Shown here piece after piece: positions 58,955 through 64,000 of a stretch of DNA of 64,000 bases. The notes under the pieces were generated by a model. It was not told the origin of the DNA, searched no databases, and was given only the letters and a program-made list of their open reading frames with translations. How positions within the stretch are numbered: the stretch's first letter is position 1; every line of letters begins with the position of its first letter. Origin of the DNA: Calamus simplicifolius (Eukaryota; Streptophyta; Magnoliopsida; Arecales; Arecaceae); NCBI GenBank assembly GCA_900491605.1, contig UESW01001518.1, positions 257,115 to 321,114 on the forward strand. Direction: 5' to 3'. Position numbers and translations under genes: made by a program.

Positions 58955-59931
58955 TGGCCTGTTCTATATGGTTTTCGATTTTCTCGCCTATAGGTCTTTC
59001 GATGTTCTCACAGGATTTAAAATCAGATTGGATTAATTAAATTTTAAGTGCATGCTATTATCTGTTTAATATTATATCATGTGATATGATTGGTTTTATT
59101 ATTTATTTCTTAAGTTTAAGTTTTTGTATTAAAATATGCCTCCTGAGTCTCTATGCCTACGGTGTTTTGCATAAACTGGCCCAAGGAATATGAGCTACGG
59201 CCGGACGTGTTTTAATTAACAAATTTTTTTTCTTAAGATGATAATTTTAAAATTTATTAAATAGATAATTGATATGCTGTCTCCTGTTTTGCATATTAGA
59301 TTTATTATATGCATGAATAAAATTATTTGGTAGTGTGAAAAATCACAGTGCAAATGCTTTCAAGGTCTGATTGGTCAATTGATGTCTAGAAAAGTAAAGA
59401 GATTGTGGTTACTTAATTGGTTCCGTTGACCGACCTAAGGAAAGCAACAGGGGACCCCCACTTCTCTTTCACTGGCCTAGCCAATTTGATTAATTCAGAT
59501 CTTGATTTGAAATGTTATGTTGATTAAGATCACTACCTAATAATCATGCTAAATTGGATAATCTATATGCATATAATGGAATTCAAATATCATGTGATCA
59601 ATATGATTTTGATTAATTGAGGAGTAGCCACAGCATCTTTGATTAATCAAAATTATATATTGAGTTGCAAAGATCACATAAGGTTAGATGACATTAATTG
59701 TGATTAATTATATTAATGCAATGAATCTTATCCACAGGAATTTTTATTGCACTAATATAATTAATTAGGATGGGATAACAAATTATTTTCTTAATTATCC
59801 ATAGGAATTAGAAAGGAATATGATTTGTTAGTCACATCATTAAGTTAATAAGTCTATTTAAGTATAACTTAGCCCACAGGTAGTTATTGTATGTTATTGA
59901 TTCATGTTATTGCATGTTTACATTGGTAAAC

Positions 59932-61446
59932 ATGACATCAAGTTATATGCCTCAAATTCAATTACATGAACATGATTTTTATTTTTATGCAGCTATTTTG
60001 CCTGTTAATATTTCTGATATGAAATGTGTTCCCGATTTAAGTGGTGATAATTATAAATTATGGAAGGAGAGAATTCTTCTTCAATTAGGGTGCATGGATA
60101 TTGACTATGCTATCAGGAAGGATGAACCACATTAGTTACATCTACTAGCACTCAGGCTGAGATTGCTGCGTATGAACGATGGGAACGGTCCAATCGCCTC
60201 AGTATGATGTTCATACGTACTAAAATTTCTGCTAGTATACGTGGTTCAATTCCTGAGTGCAAAAATGTCAAGGAACTTCTGAAGGCTATTGATGCACAAT
60301 TTGAGTCTTCAGATAAGGCATGGCTAGCACCCTAATGACAAAATTATCATCAATGAAGCTCACTACGGTTGGAGGTGTGCGTGAGCACATCATGAAGATG
60401 AGGGACATTGCGGCTCAGTTGAAATCCCTAGAGGTTGAGATGTCAATCTTTCTTGGTGCACTTTATTTTGAGCTCACTCCCACAGCATATAGTCCCTTCA
60501 AAATATCTTACAACACACATAAGGACAAATGGTCAATTAATGAACTTCTGACCATGTGTGTTCAAGAGGAAGGGAGGCTGATTTTAGAAATGGGAGAAAG
60601 TGCACATTTAGTCACTCAGAGAAAGACTAAAGCTCCCAAAGCCAAACGCAAAGGAAAGGGTAAAGTATCCATCCATACAGAAGACAAGAAGGAGTCCAAG
60701 TGCTTCTTTTGCAAGAAGAAAGGGCATATAAAGAAAGATTGTCTCAAATTCAAAGCTTGGCTTGACAAGAAAGGTACTCTAACCTCATTCGTATGTCATG
60801 AATCCAATTTGGTTATATGTCATAACACATGGTGGATTGATTCTGGTTCTACAATCCATGTTTCAAATACCTTGCAGGGTTTTCTAAATCAAAGGAAACC
60901 ATTGGGAAGTGAACAAAGCATCTATTCAGGAAACAAGATGGGTTCACATGTGGAAGCAATTGGAACGTGCAGACTTATTTTACATTCTGGTTTTGTTTTG
61001 GATTTGGAAAAGACATTTTATATTCCAAGTTTCTCTAGAAATTTGATTTCAGTGTCAAGGCTTGTACCAGCAGGATATTCCTTTAATTTTAATAAAAGCT
61101 CTGTTGATTTATTTTATAAATCTAAGCTTATTGGGAATGGTACATTGTCAGACAATCTTTTCCAAATCAATTTGAAAAATAATACCACCTATAATGTGAT
61201 GCACGCCCAAACTGGTATGAAAAGATGTGTTATAAATGAGAATTCCTCTATTTTGTGGCATCGGAGATTAGGTCATATCTCCATTGAGAGAATTAAAAGA
61301 TTAGTAAAAGATGGAGTACTTGATACTCTTGATTTTACTGATTTTGACACTTGTGTGGACTGCATAAAGGGAAAGCAAACCAACAAGTCCAAGAAAATGC
61401 CAAGAGAAGTTCGGAATACTGGAGATCATACATACGGATATCTGTA
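59932..61446 (+). pseudogene. element F gag, protease and integrase zinc finger
   Basis: Gag starts about 59932 (MTSSYMPQIQL) and has LSGDNYKLWKERILLQLGCM. It is shifted near 60130 and again near 60320, after which a 375-codon frame (60320-61447) carries the rest of gag, a zinc knuckle CFFCKKKGHIKKDC, an intact protease site WWIDSGSTIHV and the integrase finger ILWHRRLGHIS with CVDCIKGK. A further shift near 61425 ends it. Order and motifs are those of a copia polyprotein. Confidence 0.87.
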
Positions 61447-62520
61447 GCCCAGATATGGATTCGTATGGTCAGAGATACTTCATCTCATTTATTGATGACT
61501 ATTCACGATATATGTATCTCTACCTACTTCATAATAAGAACGAAGCATTAGATGCCTTTAAGGTATTTAAGGCAGAAGTAGAGAAACAATGCGGCAAGCA
61601 AATTAAAATCGTGAGGTCAGATAGAGGTGGAGAATATTATGGTAGATACACTGAGAATGGACAAGCACCTGGTCCGTTTGCTCGGTTTCTTGAAGAAAAT
61701 GGAATTGTTGCACAATACACCATGCCAGGGTCTCCTGACCAAAACGGTGTAGCTGAAAGGAGAAACCGACATTATTGGACATGGTAAGGAGCATGATTGT
61801 CAGCTCTAAGTTACCTAAATCCTGTGGACTGAAGCTCTTAAAACTGCTGCGTATATATTGAATCGGGTTCCAACCAAGGCTGTTTCCAAAACGCCATTTG
61901 AGTTATTTAAAGGTTGGAAACCAAGTCTGCAACATATACGTGTTTGGGGATGCCCATCTGAAGTAAGAGTCTATAATCCACAAGAAAAGAAACTAGACCC
62001 AAGGACTATTAGTGGATACTTTATTGGATATGCTGAGAAGTCCAAGGGTTATAGATTTTATTGTCCATCTCACAGCACTAGGATTGTGGAATCAAGAAAT
62101 GCAAAATTTCTTGAGAATGACTTGATCAGTGGGAGTGATCAATCTCAGTATTTGGCTTCTTCTGAGAAAGATCATTCAGTTATTCCAGCTTCCACTTCAA
62201 GTGAGGGATTGGTTGTTATTTATAGCACTCCTCAAACTCAATTAAGTGCCCAACAACCAGTCATTGAGATTTCACAAGCTGATGGTAATCTAGAAGATCG
62301 TGTTGTTCATCAACAATCAGTTGTGCAAGATACTCCTCAAGAGGTCATTGACACAACATTAAGAAGATCAACTAGAATAAAGAAATCAGCAATTCCTAGT
62401 GATTATGTTGTGTATCTACATGAATCTGACTATAACATTGGAGCCGAAAATGATCCTGAAACGTTTTCACAAGCCATGAGTTCTAAGGAATCAAACTTGT
62501 GGTTCAATGCCATGAAGAGA
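61447..62520 (+). pseudogene. element F integrase core and linker
   Basis: The frame 61455-61787 has YFISFIDDYSRYMYLYLLHN, IVRSDRGGEYYGR and GVAERRNR. After a shift near 61775 the frame 61858-62541 has NRVPTKAVSKTPFELFKGWK, VWGCPSEVRVYNP, GYFIGYAEKSKGYRFY and the linker ending TLRRSTRIKKSAIPSDYVVY. All integrase landmarks are present in two frames. Confidence 0.88.
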
Positions 62521-62523
62521 GAT

Positions 62524-64000
62524 GGAATCTATGGCATCTAATCGAGTCTGGGATCTTGTTGAGTTGCCTGATGGTGTAAAAGCCATTGGATGTAGATGGA
62601 TCTTCAAAATAAAGAAAGACTCACAAGGCAACATTGAGAGATATAAAGCAAGACTCGTTGCCAAAGGATTCACTCAGAGGGAAGGAATCGACTACACGGA
62701 GACATTTTCTCCTGTATCCAAGAAAGACTCTCTCCGAATAATTATGGCATTGGTAGCTCATTTTGATTTTGAGTTACATCAAATGGATGTGAAGACCGCA
62801 TTCCTTAATGGAGATCTAGAGGAAGAGGTTTACATGAAACAGCCTGAAGGATTTTCCTCTGGTGATGGTGAGCATTTGGTTTGCAAGCTTAAGAAATCCA
62901 TATATGGATTGAAACAAGCCTCACGTCAGTGGTATTTAAAATTTCATGATGTGATCTCTTCCTTTGGTTTTGAAGAGAACATCATGGATCAATGTATATA
63001 CCAGAAGGTTAGTGGGAGCAAAATTTGTTTCTTGGTCCTATATGTGGATGACATTCTACTTGCAACCAATGATAAAGGGTTGCTATATGAGGTGAAACAA
63101 TTTCTCTTCAAAAATTTTGATATGAAAGATATGAGTGAGGCATCTTATGTCATTGGCATTAAGATCCATAGAGAAAGATCTCGAGGCATTTTGGGATTGT
63201 CTCAAGAAACTTATATCAATAAAGTCTTGGAGAGATTTCGGATGAAAAATTGTTCACCAAGTGTTGCACCTATAGTGAAGGGTGACAAGTTCGCTTTGAA
63301 CCAGTGCCCTAAAAATGAACTTGAACGGGAACAGATGCACAACATTCCATATGCTTCAGCTGTTGGAAGCCTAATGTATGCTCAGGTTTGCACAAGACCT
63401 GACATTGCATTTGCAGTAGGAATGTTGGGAAGATATCAGAGTAATCCAGGTTTAGACCATTGGAGAGCTGCTAAAAAGGTCATGAGGTATCTTCAAGGGA
63501 CCAAGGACTACATGCTCATGTATAGACAAACTGATCATTTGGAGATAGAGGGCTACTCAGATTCGGACTTTGCTGGCTGCGTTGATTCTCGGAAATCAAC
63601 ATCAGGATTTATATTTATGTTAGCTGGTGGAGCCATATCATGGAGGAGTGCAAAGCAGACTTTGACTGCTACCTCTACTATGGAAGCGGAGTTCGTTGCT
63701 TGTTTTGAGGCTACATCGCAAGGTGTATGGTTGAAGAGTTTCATCTCAGGGCTTAGAATTGTTGACTCTATTGCTAGGCCAATTAAACTGTACTGTGACA
63801 ATTCAGCTGCTGTATTTTTGGCTAAAAACCATAAGAGTGGTAGTCGAAGTAAACATATCGACATTAAGTATTTAGCCATAAGAGAACGTGTTAAAGAAAA
63901 TAAAGTGGTCATAGAACACGTTAGCACTGAATTGATGATAGCTGATCCTTTGACTAAAGGCATGCCAATTAAGAATTTTAAGGATCATGTGATAAGAATG
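62524..64000 (+). CDS. element F reverse transcriptase and RNase H (open at window end)
   Basis: A continuous open frame of about 490 codons runs from 62524 to the edge. RT: GCRWIFKIKKDSQG, YKARLVAKGFTQREGIDYTE, KTAFLNGDLEEEVYMKQPEG, YGLKQASRQWYLKFHD and the catalytic YVDD in VLYVDDILLATND. RNase H: YSDSDFAGCVDSRKSTSGF, SWRSAKQTLTATSTMEAEFV and CDNSAAVFLAKN, with KHIDIKYLAIRERV near the end and the DPLTKGMP tail. It joins the preceding frame through a shift near 62515. This is the best preserved pol segment in the window. Confidence 0.9.

Larger units (their letters stand above)
57537..64000 (+). mobile_element. Ty1/copia retrotransposon F, 5' part (cut by window end)
   Basis: Plus strand: the end of the 5' LTR just before the primer-binding site at 58149-58160, a 1.8-kb leader, gag, protease, integrase, RT and RNase H to the window edge. 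The LTR start is not resolved; TGTTCTTATAGC at 57537 is one candidate. A TTTAAATAAG TATA-like box lies near 57813. The expected CTAACA end reads CTAACCGT. Five one-base frame breaks occur in gag-pol. Confidence 0.8.

Overview
The window is repeat-rich plant nuclear DNA, probably from a monocot and possibly a palm (a weak inference from the nuclear plastid-targeted gene with a GC-rich first exon and the retrotransposon mix). It holds one host gene and a dense block of nested transposable elements. One assembly gap (49198-49789) interrupts it.

1-13061: ten exons of a plastid UDP-glucose pyrophosphorylase (UGP3-type) gene on the minus strand, from the ATG at 12681 to exon 10 ending at 1782. The C-terminal third is not visible and should lie left of position 1. 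Exon 1 carries an apparent 1-base frameshift. The introns hold a hAT-type MITE, two RTE-like non-LTR fragments, an exact 70-bp tandem duplication and a CATG microsatellite. The upstream region has a duplicated 81-82 bp block with a G-box in each copy.

13062-40888: AT-rich intergenic DNA, then a decayed Ty3/gypsy element A (minus strand) loaded with later insertions: a SIRE-like copia LTR inside its 3' LTR, a non-autonomous CACTA element in the integrase, a 3.2-kb gypsy-type LTR in the reverse transcriptase, and a solo copia LTR (B) near the gag start. Solo LTR B is itself split by a complete copia element (C) with 1.65-kb LTRs and a 5-bp target duplication.

40889-54646: a SIRE-type copia element D (minus strand) with gag, pol and an extra ORF resembling the plant-transposon-protein family between pol and the 3' LTR. 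To its right is part of another copia element E. The two outer flanks of D do not match, and the assembly gap lies inside D.

54647-64000: intergenic DNA with no recognised gene, then copia element F on the plus strand (5' LTR end, primer-binding site, leader, gag-pol), cut by the window end.

The most interesting signal is an array of short palindromic motifs (core GAGTCGACTC or GAGTCGGCTC) about 21 bp apart, placed 111 bp upstream of the TATA box in both LTRs of element D and repeated just upstream of D's extra ORF. Two other LTRs in the window carry arrays of different GC-rich quasi-palindromes in the equivalent position. This looks like a regulatory architecture whose motif changes between lineages.
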